Position numbers and translations under genes: made by a program. This document shows positions 32,450 through 39,034 of a DNA stretch of 39,034 nucleotides, one piece after another. This DNA is from Rubellimicrobium arenae (GTDB taxonomy: Bacteria; Pseudomonadota; Alphaproteobacteria; Rhodobacterales; Rhodobacteraceae). Numbering within the stretch: position 1 is the first letter of the stretch; every line of letters begins with the position of its first letter. Location of the stretch: positions 1 to 39,034 of the forward strand of contig NZ_JAFMST010000020.1 in the NCBI RefSeq assembly GCF_017916275.1, in the 5' to 3' direction. The notes beneath the pieces are model-generated. The model saw only the letters and a program-made list of their open reading frames with translations, had not been told where the DNA came from and made no database searches.

Positions 32450-33068
32450 GGCAGGTCCTTACCTCTGGCGTGATCGTTCAACACGGGCCGGGGTCCGCCC
32501 AGGTCAGTTGCAGCAGACGAGCTTGCCAAGGTGTTGCCGCTTTCAGGCGACCCGGTCCCCATGTTCCAGCGTTCGGTCCCGTCACATGGGGCCGTCGCCA
32601 TCCCCGCACGGTCGGGGCGCCCCGATCTCGATCAGAACCCGAATGGACCCGTCCGATCAAGCCGAAGCGCCGGACTGTCGGGCCCGGGACTTGCCATGCA
32701 ACCGATAGGTCCATCGGTCGTCCGGCGCCGACCACCCGTCCCACAGTCCTGATCACGTTGCCCTTCCGGATGGAGTGGGTCGATGGACAACGCGGCATGG
32801 CCAGAGGGCAACCTGATCGAGCGATGTGGATCCATCCGATTGGTCGGTGTCGGTCGGCTGGTGGGTACCCGAAGCGTGATAGGTCGATGAGGTTGATATC
32901 CATTCGACCCTCTCACTTGTGGGCGACCAACCATGACCGTGACTGGATTTCGCGATGCGTGCGGCACCTGCTGGCGATCCCTGGCCCCAGGAACGTCCGA
33001 GATGCCAGCCTCCTGCTTCGGGTTTGCTGACGACCGGCGGTTCCCCACAAGGAGATCGGGGCACGCGA
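32450..33068. other. Gene-free stretch between the two sugar genes
   Basis: Over 600 bases separate the TIM-barrel gene end from the ribokinase start on the minus strand. Long frames on both strands have no recognisable content or ribosome site. The ribokinase promoter must lie here; I cannot point to its boxes. The gap suggests ribokinase is transcribed on its own. Confidence 0.45.
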
Positions 33069-34052
33069 TCAGCCCCCCGTCAGGGCGCGCCCAACGATCT
33101 GCTGGGAGGTCACGGCATCCTGCGCGGCGACGGCGGCCCTCAGGGCGTTGTCGGCCGACAGGCGTCGCGCCACGGCGATCAGGCGCTTGACGGTGGCGAT
33201 GTTCACCTCGCATTCGCGCACGGGGTCGAGGCCGCTGAGGTCCGGGAACGTGTCGAAGTAGATCGGCCCGTCGTAGCCATCCTTCTCGAGTTGCCAGAGC
33301 AGTTCCAGAGTCGCCTGAAGGTGGACCGATCCCACCATGAGCCCGTCATCCCGCTTGGCGTAACCGTCGTTCAGGTGGACCCCAAGGAGTCGCGACCTCC
33401 GGGAGATCATCGCGGCCGCGAAGGCCGGCATCTCGTCGGCGTAAAGGACATGGGCAAAGTCGAAGGTGACGCCGAGGTTGTCGGTGCCGACCTCGTCCAA
33501 GGCAAGGAGCGTGGTCGAAAGGTCGGACAGAAGCGAGTAGGAGCGTGGCTCGTTGGGCTTGTACTCGATGGAGATCATGCAATCAGGGTCATGCTGGGCC
33601 ACCTCCCGAAGCGCGTCGATCTCGTCATCCCAGAGCCTCCCATAATCGGCCTGGAAGCTGTAATCGAAGCCATCCTGGCCCAGCCAGATCGTCATGAGCC
33701 TCGACCCCATCGATCGGGCGGCGTCGATGCCGCGCTTGGTCAGATCGATGGCCTCCCTGCGCACCTGGGGATCGGGATTGGTGAAGGCGCCGATCTTGAA
33801 GGCCGGATTCGTGTAATAGCGCATGGCAAGGCCGTTCACGCCCAGCCCCATGTCGGACAGCCGCCGGGCGAACTGCGCAGGGTCGCGGTCCACGTGATCG
33901 GGATAGTTCAGGTCGACGTCGGTCAGTCCTTCCGCCATCGCGGCGCGTTCTGCCATCTGGAGAGCGGTCGGCTTGCCCGTCTGCCCCGGCCAGGCCTGCT
34001 CGGCTCGCGACCCGAACGAGTTGAGACGAGTGGCGTAGCGCTGGCCCAGCAT
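33069..34052 (-). CDS. Xylose-isomerase-like TIM-barrel sugar isomerase/epimerase
   Basis: This 327-residue protein belongs to the AP endonuclease 2 / xylose-isomerase-like TIM-barrel family. Barrel strands and metal ligands are visible in VDLNYPDHVD, MTIWLGQDGFDYSFQADYG, MISIEYKPNEPRSYSLL (catalytic Glu), VTFDFAHVLYADE (His), and LLGVHLNDGYAKRDDG (His/Asp). These enzymes isomerise or epimerise sugars or inositol derivatives using a divalent metal; I recall similar proteins annotated as L-rhamnose or sugar-phosphate isomerase. AGGAG lies 5 bases before ATG 34052, so the 41-codon extension upstream is rejected. It shares strand with ribokinase but is 619 bases away. Confidence 0.85.
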   Translation of the reverse strand: MLGQRYATRLNSFGSRAEQAWPGQTGKPTALQMAERAAMAEGLTDVDLNYPDHVDRDPAQFARRLSDMGLGVNGLAMRYYTNPAFKIGAFTNPDPQVRREAIDLTKRGIDAARSMGSRLMTIWLGQDGFDYSFQADYGRLWDDEIDALREVAQHDPDCMISIEYKPNEPRSYSLLSDLSTTLLALDEVGTDNLGVTFDFAHVLYADEMPAFAAAMISRRSRLLGVHLNDGYAKRDDGLMVGSVHLQATLELLWQLEKDGYDGPIYFDTFPDLSGLDPVRECEVNIATVKRLIAVARRLSADNALRAAVAAQDAVTSQQIVGRALTGG

Positions 34053-34592
34053 GATCGCTCCTGCATTGTCGGTGCTAGAGGCATCGCGACATGGACGGAT
34101 GTCAAGAAGCGCATCCGCTACCCAGGCGGCGACGAAGGGGTTGCCGGTCCCCGTCAGTCGATCACGCCTCATCATGGGCCGTCCGCCCCAATGCTTCAGG
34201 CAAGGACTGACGTTTCAGCGGTCTTCGTCGTCAGAGCGGGCGAGAGTGCGGCTGCCTTCATCGGGGTCCAGGCCCCGGACCCCGAGGACCCCGGTCCGTA
34301 CATGACCGGCGCCTGACCCACCCAAGGTCGCATCTACGGCGAGCAAGGCCCTCCACAACGGGCCGACCCTGATCGCCGCCTCGGCAAAGGACAGCCTCGG
34401 CCAGCAGGGCCTTGATACGTCGCCTCGCAGCCAAGCCAGGGGCAACCCAGTCGTGCGAGGCCATCGTCGTGCAGCCCGCAGTCCTGCTCCTCCATGCACG
34501 GCAGACCACTTCATCCTCATGACGGCCAAACCCCAGAATTCCCCCGCAGACCCTTGCGCCCCACGAGCCAGAGGGGCTAAGGAGCATCTCAC
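34053..34592. other. Intergenic region upstream of the tRNA gene
   Basis: About 540 bases without a credible gene. It contains a strong hairpin (34261-34285) and should hold promoters of the TIM-barrel gene (minus) and the tRNA gene (plus). Confidence 0.45.
34261..34285. terminator. Strong hairpin in the gap before tRNA-Ser
   Basis: A perfect 9-bp stem (TCGGGGTCC at 34261-34269, GGACCCCGA at 34277-34285) with a 7-base loop lies in non-coding DNA. It does not directly follow any gene I recognise, so its job is open; it may end read-through from an unseen transcript. Confidence 0.4.
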
Positions 34593-34682
34593 GGAGCGGT
34601 GGCCGAGTGGTCGAAGGCGCACGCCTGGAAAGTGTGTAGGCGGGAAACCGTCTCGAGGGTTCGAATCCCTCCCGCTCCGCCA
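34593..34682 (+). tRNA. tRNA-Ser(GGA)
   Basis: The acceptor stem pairs GGAGCGG (34593-34599) with CCGCTCC (34672-34678), followed by G and an encoded CCA. The anticodon loop CTGGAAA carries anticodon GGA, which reads UCC and UCU serine codons. The long variable arm and the TTCGAATC T-loop are standard for tRNA-Ser. A mobile segment begins shortly downstream. Confidence 0.95.
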
Positions 34683-34685
34683 TCA

Positions 34686-34708
34686 ACACATAAGTTGTTC
34701 ATATGTGT
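34686..34708 (+). terminator. Hairpin after tRNA-Ser
   Basis: A perfect 7-bp AT-rich stem (ACACATA at 34686-34692, TATGTGT at 34702-34708) with a 9-base loop starts 4 bases after the CCA end. No U-run follows. Confidence 0.45.
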
Positions 34709-34950
34709 AGGAAATGCGGGAAATCCACCCGTCATTTCTGCGGCTTCCGAGGGCCTTCCCAGCTCTGAGACTATCTCCTCGCTCCTGATCTCCGCCTCTT
34801 CCGCCCCTCGTCTCTGAGCCCGCTTGGGCGCGGTGCGGTTTGCGCCTGCTCCGGCGGTTTACAGGTGTCCCGGATCAGCGCCCATGAGACAGGCTGGGCT
34901 GTTTTGTGAGAGGAGGATGTCTGGTTCATCGCAGCCGCCAAGGAGCGAAG

Positions 34951-35328
34951 ATGAAGCAGACATCCGGGCCAACCAAGAAGGCTCCTGCTGAAGCCGTCCT
35001 GAAGGACATCCGGCGCGTCACCAAGCGTCAGTTCTCCGCCGAGGAGAAGATCCGCATCGTGCTGGAGGGTCTGCGCGGGGAGGACAGCATCGCCGAGCTG
35101 TGCCGGCGCGAGGGGATCAGCTCGTCGATGTACTACGGCTGGTCCAAGGAGTTCCTGGAAGCTGGCAAGCGCCGCCTGGCCGGCGACACGGCCCGGGCGG
35201 CCACCTCGGACGAGGTGAAGGAGCTTCGTCGGGAAGCCAGTGCCTTGAAGGAGGTCGTGGCGGATCTCACGCTCGAAAACCGCCTGCTCAAAAAAAGCAT
35301 GAGCGGGGCTGGGGGCGACGACGCATGA
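34951..35328 (+). CDS. IS3-family transposase OrfA
   Basis: This 125-residue DNA-binding subunit has a helix-turn-helix (KRQFSAEEKIRIVLEGLRGE, then IAELCRREGISSSMYYGWSKE) and a C-terminal leucine-zipper-like helix (LRREASALKEVVADLTLENR). The ATG at 34951 has GGAG upstream. Its stop overlaps the orfB start in ATGA. A run of seven A residues at 35290-35296 lies near its end, and the orfB frame is open across it in the -1 phase. A slip there would produce the OrfAB fusion transposase known in this family. Confidence 0.9.
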   Translation: MKQTSGPTKKAPAEAVLKDIRRVTKRQFSAEEKIRIVLEGLRGEDSIAELCRREGISSSMYYGWSKEFLEAGKRRLAGDTARAATSDEVKELRREASALKEVVADLTLENRLLKKSMSGAGGDDA

Positions 35329-36305
35329 GGTACCCCGCATCCGAGAAGGCCGAGATCATCCGGCTCGTAGAGCAGTCGCATCTGCCCATCCGGCGCACCC
35401 TGGAGAAGCTCGGGATCCCGAGAGCCACCTTCTACCGCTGGGTTGAGCTCTACCAGACCGGAGGACCTGAGGCGCTCGAGGACCGCCCCTCCCGGCCCGG
35501 TCGGGTCTGGAACCGCATCCCCGACGAGGTCCGGGCCAAGGTGATCGCGCTGGCTCTCGAGCAGCCGGAGCTTTCACCTCGAGAGTTAGCCGTGCGCTTC
35601 ACCGACGAGCAGCGGTACTTCGTCTCTGAAGCCTCAGTGTACCGCCTCCTGAAGGCGCACGACCTCATCACCAGCCCCGCCTACATCGTGGTCAAGGCGG
35701 CCGACGAGTTCACCACCAAGACCACGGCACCCAACCAGCTTTGGCAGACCGACTTCACCTACCTCAAGGTCACTGGCTGGGGCTGGTACTACCTGTCCAC
35801 GGTACTCGACGACTTCTCCCGCTTTGTCGTGGCGTGGAAGCTGTGCTCGACCATGAAGGCCGAGGACGTCACTGCCACACTGGACCTGGCGCTGAGCGCC
35901 TCAGGGCTCGACCAGGTGAAGGTCCGGCATCGTCCTAGGCTCCTGAGCGACAACGGCTCAAGCTACATCGCCAGTGATCTCGCGAAGTGGCTCGAGGACC
36001 AAGGCATGACCCACATCCGGGGTGCCCCAGGGCATCCGCAGACCCAGGGCAAGATCGAGCGCTGGCACCAGACCCTGAAGAACAGGATCCTGCTCGAGCA
36101 CTACTACCTGCCCGGCACCCTGGAGGAGCAGGTCTCAGCCTTTGTCGAGCATTACAACCACAGCCGCGCCCACGAGAGCCTGAGCAACCTGACCCCCGCC
36201 GACGTCTACTTCGGTCGAGGCGAGGCCATCCTCGCCGAACGCGAGCGGATCAAAAAACAGACCCTGACCCACCGGCGCTTGCAGCACCACGCCGCAGCCG
36301 CCTAA
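35325..36305 (+). CDS. IS3-family transposase OrfB (DDE integrase)
   Basis: This 326-residue catalytic subunit has an N-terminal helix-turn-helix (RRTLEKLGIPRATFYRWVEL), then the retroviral-integrase-like core with the DDE triad: Asp in LWQTDFTYLKV, Asp in LLSDNGSSYIAS and Glu in QGKIERWHQTLKNR. It looks intact. Its ATG overlaps the orfA stop. The protein may be made separately or as a frameshift fusion with OrfA, the fusion being the active transposase in the family. Confidence 0.92.
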   Translation: MRYPASEKAEIIRLVEQSHLPIRRTLEKLGIPRATFYRWVELYQTGGPEALEDRPSRPGRVWNRIPDEVRAKVIALALEQPELSPRELAVRFTDEQRYFVSEASVYRLLKAHDLITSPAYIVVKAADEFTTKTTAPNQLWQTDFTYLKVTGWGWYYLSTVLDDFSRFVVAWKLCSTMKAEDVTATLDLALSASGLDQVKVRHRPRLLSDNGSSYIASDLAKWLEDQGMTHIRGAPGHPQTQGKIERWHQTLKNRILLEHYYLPGTLEEQVSAFVEHYNHSRAHESLSNLTPADVYFGRGEAILAERERIKKQTLTHRRLQHHAAAA

Positions 36306-36359
36306 CCTCACCCCCAGATGGACCAGACCCTCCGATCCTGAGCTAACCCATCGGTCTCA

Positions 36360-36547
36360 AATCACCTGACGACGGACAAGGCATAGCCCTAAGCACGGCC
36401 TTGTCAGATAAAACTGCTCTGATAGGCTCAGGGCGCGGTCGGTCGGCGGGTCTCGTGGCGCTCCTCTTGGCTTTGAGCCAAGCAACGTTGATCGCATGCC
36501 CAGATGAAAGAAGGGCAGAGCGGAAGAGGACGGCCTCCGCTGATTAG
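36360..36547. other. Short non-coding piece between IS3 and the mcr remnant
   Basis: A junk-like segment with a perfect 8-bp inverted repeat (GACAAGGC at 36375-36382, GCCTTGTC at 36398-36405). No IS6 or mcrB sequence is recognisable here. Confidence 0.4.
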
Positions 36548-36559
36548 TCTGACAGTGCC
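36548..36559. repeat. Solitary IS6-like terminal repeat
   Basis: Read inward (leftward), GGCACTGTCAGACTAAT matches 14 of 17 positions of the right end of the IS6-type element at 38810 (GGTGCTGTCAGACGAAT). No transposase belonging to it is present to its left. It may be the scar of an IS6-driven deletion. Confidence 0.45.
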
Positions 36560-36710
36560 CAAGCCGCGGTTCCTGGTGCGTGAAGAAATGAAGGCATCTG
36601 ACGGAATGGAGAGTGACAGCTTCTCCGGTCCGCGGCAGCGATGGCGCGTCAAGCCAGAGCGGGACAGCAGCGGCAACGGCGGCTTCGACTTCACTGAGTT
36701 CCAAGCCTGA
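36560..36710 (+). pseudogene. C-terminal remnant of the gene once upstream of mcrC
   Basis: An open frame of about 50 codons runs from the IS6-like end to a TGA whose last base is the A of the mcrC start codon. The tight overlap is what one expects of an mcrB-mcrC operon, so this may be the tail of mcrB, the GTPase motor of the system. The residues (VPKPRFLVREE, then FDFTEFQA at the end) carry no diagnostic motif, so the identity is an inference from position only. Confidence 0.4.
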
Positions 36711-38803
36711 TGCCCGCTTACAGCGTCCTTGAATACAAGTCTCTGCCCCATGGCGAGGGGCCTGGTTGTATTCCAGCCCACCTTGCCAGTCGCCTGGCTG
36801 CAGTCGCACAGAAATCGAGCTTCGCCGGTCGCGGTGAGAGCGGCGTGCTGGAAGATCAGCGGCATGCACTCCGCGCCCGGGGAGTGGTCGGCGTCATTGC
36901 CGCCGATGATTGCAGTCTCGAGGTTCTCCCCAAGATCGATGTGCCCGCCGCCGATGGATCGGCGGAGGAACGCGGCGAAATCCGCAAGCGCCTTGTACAC
37001 ATGCTCGCTGTTGCACTCGACCTGAAGATCGAAACGGGACGACTGACGGATCTGGACTGGCAGCACGAGACGCTTCTTGAGATCCTGATCCGCATCTTTT
37101 GTGACAAGCTGACCGAGGCCGTCCGCCGCGGCATGCCACGGCGATATATCGCTCACGAAGAGGACCTTTCGACCCTGCGAGGGACACTCGACCTGCCGCG
37201 CCAGTTCACGCACCATGCGGCAAACCCAAGCCGCCTTGCCTGCCGCTTCGACGAGTTGTCGGAAGACATCGCGCTGAACCGGATCATGAAGGTGACCATC
37301 GCGCACTTGTCCCGGATGTCGCGCCGTGTCGCGAACCTGCAGTGGCTTAGGGAACTGGCCTTCGTCTATGCGGACATTGCAACGGTGCCAGTGCCGGCTC
37401 TGCGATGGGACGAGGTGGTCATCGACCGGACCAATCGCGCCTGGCAGGCTCTGTTCGGGATGGCGCAACTGTTCCTTCACAAGCGCTACCAGACCACCAG
37501 CGCTGGATCAGGACATGGAACGGCGCTGTTGTTCGAAATGAAGACGCTCTTCGAGGAGTATGTTGGCCGGCTGGTAGCCCGCTCCCTTGAAGGCACCGAG
37601 TTTTACGTCAGGCTGCAGGGCGGGCGAGAGTATTGCCTAACCGCGATCAATGATGGGCGGAGGGTTTTTCAGACCAAGCCCGACATTCTGATCCGGCGTG
37701 ACGGGCAGGTTGTTCATGTGATCGACACAAAATGGAAGCGGATATCGTCTCGGATCGATGATCCGAAGCAGGGGGTCTCCCAGGCCGACGTGTATCAGAT
37801 GATGGCCTATGCCCATCACTACAAAGCACCCAAACTGACACTCCTCTATCCTCACTACAGGGGACTCGGTGGGACCGAGGGAGTCCAAAGCCGTTTCCGG
37901 ATTACTGGTCAGGAGACGTTCTTAGAGATAGCCACTGTTGACGTGGCTCTTATGGAAGACATCGTATTGCGCCTGAGAGAGATCATACACGGCAACGGCA
38001 GTGTCAGAAGAAGTTGGCTTGAGCCGGGCAGGGGACCTACTACCCTCCGTGGCATGACCCAGCGCAGCCCGTTCCGCTACTTCAAGACCTCGCCTGAGGT
38101 GATCCGCCTGGCGGTGATGCTGTACATTCGCTTCCCGCTCTCCTTGAGGAACGTCGAGGACCTCCTCCACGAGCGCGGGATCGAGGTAAGCCACGAAACC
38201 GTGCGGTTCTGGTGGCAGAGGTTCGGACCGATGTTCGCCACCGAGATCCGGCGCAAGCGGGTAAGCGGGATGCGCTCCTCCCGCTGGCGCTGGCACTTGG
38301 ACGAGGTGTTCGTGAAGATCAATGGCGTGCAGCACTACCTCTGGCGCGCGGTGGACCACGAGGGAGAGGTGCTGGAGGCCTTCGTCTCCAAGCGGCGGGA
38401 CAAGAAGGCAGCGCTAAAGTTCCTGCGAAAGCTGATGAAGCGGCATGGTCAGCCCGAAGAGCTGGTCACCGATGGGCTGCGCTCCTACGGCGCCGCTCTC
38501 AAAGCACTCGGTGCCGAGAACCGGCAAGTCACCGGCCGCTGGGAGAACTACCGGATCGAGAACTCGCACCAGCCTTCCGAAGGCGAGAGAGGGCAATGCT
38601 GCGGTTCCGGCGCATGCGAAGTCTTCAGAAGTTCGTCGCTGTCCACTCCTCAGTTTGCAACCACTTCAACTCGGATCGGAGCATCTCCAGCCGCCCTGTG
38701 TACAAGCAGGCCCGCACCGCCGCTCTTGCCGAGTGGCGGACGCTCTGTGCCAGTTAAGATCGAGCCCGCCTGCCGAAAGCGAGACGAGTTCGCATTCGTC
38801 TGA
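36710..38803 (+). CDS. mcrC: McrC-type restriction subunit fused in frame to an IS6 transposase remnant
   Basis: Residues 1 to about 429 form an almost complete McrC protein, the nuclease subunit of 5-methylcytosine-dependent restriction. After an N-terminal beta-domain, the PD-(D/E)xK nuclease is visible as TKPDILIRR (Asp325) and VIDTKWKR (Asp339, Lys341), followed by QADVYQMMAYAHHY. At 37997 an IS6-type element begins, and the frame continues through its left end into its transposase until a frameshift, ending at 38803 (697 residues in all). McrC works only with the McrB GTPase; no intact mcrB is present, just a possible tail. It is therefore probably inactive. The start overlaps the preceding frame (TGATG). 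Confidence 0.8.
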   Translation: MPAYSVLEYKSLPHGEGPGCIPAHLASRLAAVAQKSSFAGRGESGVLEDQRHALRARGVVGVIAADDCSLEVLPKIDVPAADGSAEERGEIRKRLVHMLAVALDLKIETGRLTDLDWQHETLLEILIRIFCDKLTEAVRRGMPRRYIAHEEDLSTLRGTLDLPRQFTHHAANPSRLACRFDELSEDIALNRIMKVTIAHLSRMSRRVANLQWLRELAFVYADIATVPVPALRWDEVVIDRTNRAWQALFGMAQLFLHKRYQTTSAGSGHGTALLFEMKTLFEEYVGRLVARSLEGTEFYVRLQGGREYCLTAINDGRRVFQTKPDILIRRDGQVVHVIDTKWKRISSRIDDPKQGVSQADVYQMMAYAHHYKAPKLTLLYPHYRGLGGTEGVQSRFRITGQETFLEIATVDVALMEDIVLRLREIIHGNGSVRRSWLEPGRGPTTLRGMTQRSPFRYFKTSPEVIRLAVMLYIRFPLSLRNVEDLLHERGIEVSHETVRFWWQRFGPMFATEIRRKRVSGMRSSRWRWHLDEVFVKINGVQHYLWRAVDHEGEVLEAFVSKRRDKKAALKFLRKLMKRHGQPEELVTDGLRSYGAALKALGAENRQVTGRWENYRIENSHQPSEGERGQCCGSGACEVFRSSSLSTPQFATTSTRIGASPAALCTSRPAPPLLPSGGRSVPVKIEPACRKRDEFAFV

Positions 38804-38810
38804 CAGCACC
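37997..38810 (+). mobile_element. IS6-family insertion sequence
   Basis: An element of 814 bp is bounded by imperfect inverted repeats: GGCAGTGTCAGAAGAA from 37997 and, read inward from the right, GGTGCTGTCAGACGAA from 38810. The size and transposase are typical of the IS6 family. The 8 bases on either side differ, so there is no target duplication; IS6 elements often leave such junctions after deletions or cointegrates. It lies at the 3' end of mcrC. Confidence 0.8.
38054..38757 (+). pseudogene. IS6-family transposase, broken by a one-base deletion
   Basis: The transposase begins at ATG 38054 (YFKTSPEVIRLAVMLYIRFP; SHETVRFWWQRFGPMF) and has the DDE residues in WHLDEVFVKING (Asp), LVTDGLRSYG (Asp) and IENSHQP (Glu). 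Near 38575 the usual HQPFRRRERAM is read as HQPSEGERG: one T of a TTT run seems to be missing (CCTTCCGA in place of CCTTTCCGA). The correct reading continues in the next frame (RRRERAMLRFRRMRSLQKFV) to a stop at 38755-38757. The protein is thus truncated and replaced by a wrong tail, and the element cannot move by itself. Confidence 0.85.
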
Positions 38811-38944
38811 CCTCCCGGTCATCTCGGCCGTTGACCCGTTGCCGGGTTTCTTCCTCGCGTCCGGCTTCTCGGGACATGGCTTCGGCATCGGCCCGGCGGC
38901 TGGCCGTCTGAGGGCTGACCTCGTGACGGACAGCGCACCCCTGG

Positions 38945-39034
38945 TGTTTTGATTTCCACTGAGAGCTGACCCGGGTTTTTCGTCGAGGAGTGACCCGCCT
39001 GAGGGTTATGTTCTGCGGGTTACGCGTGCGTCAA
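38945..39034 (+). mobile_element. Possible end of an IS21-like element at the right edge
   Basis: From TGTTTTGATTT at 38945 there are two copies of a GAG...TGACCCG unit (GAGAGCTGACCCG at 38961-38973 and GAGGAGTGACCCG at 38985-38997). Multiple short terminal repeats containing TGACCC at the ends are a feature of IS21-family elements. The transposase would lie beyond the window, so the assignment is tentative. Confidence 0.35.

Larger units (their letters stand above)
34885..36359 (+). mobile_element. IS3-family insertion sequence
   Basis: An element of about 1.47 kb carries overlapping orfA and orfB of the IS3 family. I place its ends at the imperfect inverted repeat TGAGACAGGCTGGG (from 34885) and, read inward from the other side, TGAGACCGATGGG (from 36359). 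The match is only partial, so the ends are provisional. The bases outside the two ends do not form a target duplication, which suggests loss or rearrangement on one side. Confidence 0.65.

Noticed and set aside
36428-37480. A 350-codon minus-strand frame opposite mcrC
   Set aside because: No homology pattern; mcrC on the plus strand has PD-(D/E)xK residues and a start overlapping the previous frame.
34683-39034. Second copy of the tRNA-Ser 3' end as an attachment-site repeat
   Set aside because: I looked for a repeat of the T-arm and acceptor end downstream and found none, and there is no integrase gene in the window.

Overview
The window is GC-rich, tightly packed chromosomal DNA from an alphaproteobacterium, most likely a member of the Rhodobacteraceae or a close relative. 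The grounds are the VPLPA/PEP-CTERM-type sorting tails on four secreted proteins, AGGAG/GGAGG-type ribosome binding sites, an OhrR regulator, a RecX protein, and a candidate small RNA with anti-Shine-Dalgarno loops like the CcsR ('cuckoo') RNAs known from Rhodobacter. The genus cannot be fixed from sequence reading alone. Layout, left to right: (1) 0.5-7.1 kb, minus strand: a TPR protein behind a von Willebrand A surface protein, a PQQ-type sugar (sorbosone) dehydrogenase, a creatininase-family amidohydrolase and a fatty-acid desaturase. (2) 7.1-9.4 kb, plus strand: a LacI-type regulator divergent from the desaturase, with a perfect 17-bp palindrome between them, then an orphan periplasmic sugar-binding protein. 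(3) 9.9-15.3 kb: a C-type-lectin-like VPLPA protein, a small membrane protein with a Thr/Gly/Ala tail, a YsnF-type stress protein, and a subtilisin-like protease followed by a small I9-propeptide-like gene. (4) 15.7-23.7 kb, plus strand: a large hybrid histidine kinase, OhrR, a second lectin-like VPLPA protein, another VPLPA protein, a GAF protein and a cyanophycinase. (5) 23.9-28 kb: the candidate sRNA, a nitrilase-family amidase, a CMD-fold protein, RecX, a small conserved protein and an alpha/beta hydrolase. (6) 28.2-31.5 kb: a MarR - 14-TM MFS - HlyD drug-efflux operon with an operator touching the start codon. (7) 31.6-34.1 kb, minus strand: ribokinase and a TIM-barrel sugar isomerase/epimerase. 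(8) 34.6-39.0 kb: tRNA-Ser(GGA), then a mobile, decaying segment containing an IS3-type element, an mcrC restriction gene without its mcrB partner, an IS6-type element that inserted into the end of mcrC and has a frameshifted transposase, and what looks like the end of another IS (IS21-like) at the right edge. Working together: the sugar-binding protein, LacI regulator, ribokinase, sugar isomerase and sugar dehydrogenase suggest carbohydrate scavenging, but no ABC permease or ATPase is present. The VPLPA proteins need an exosortase encoded elsewhere. OhrR, YsnF, the desaturase and the candidate sRNA point to stress responses. The most notable find is the minus-strand sRNA at about 23908-24039: three consecutive hairpins each expose a CUCCUCC-type anti-SD loop, and the last is an intrinsic terminator with a U5 tail.
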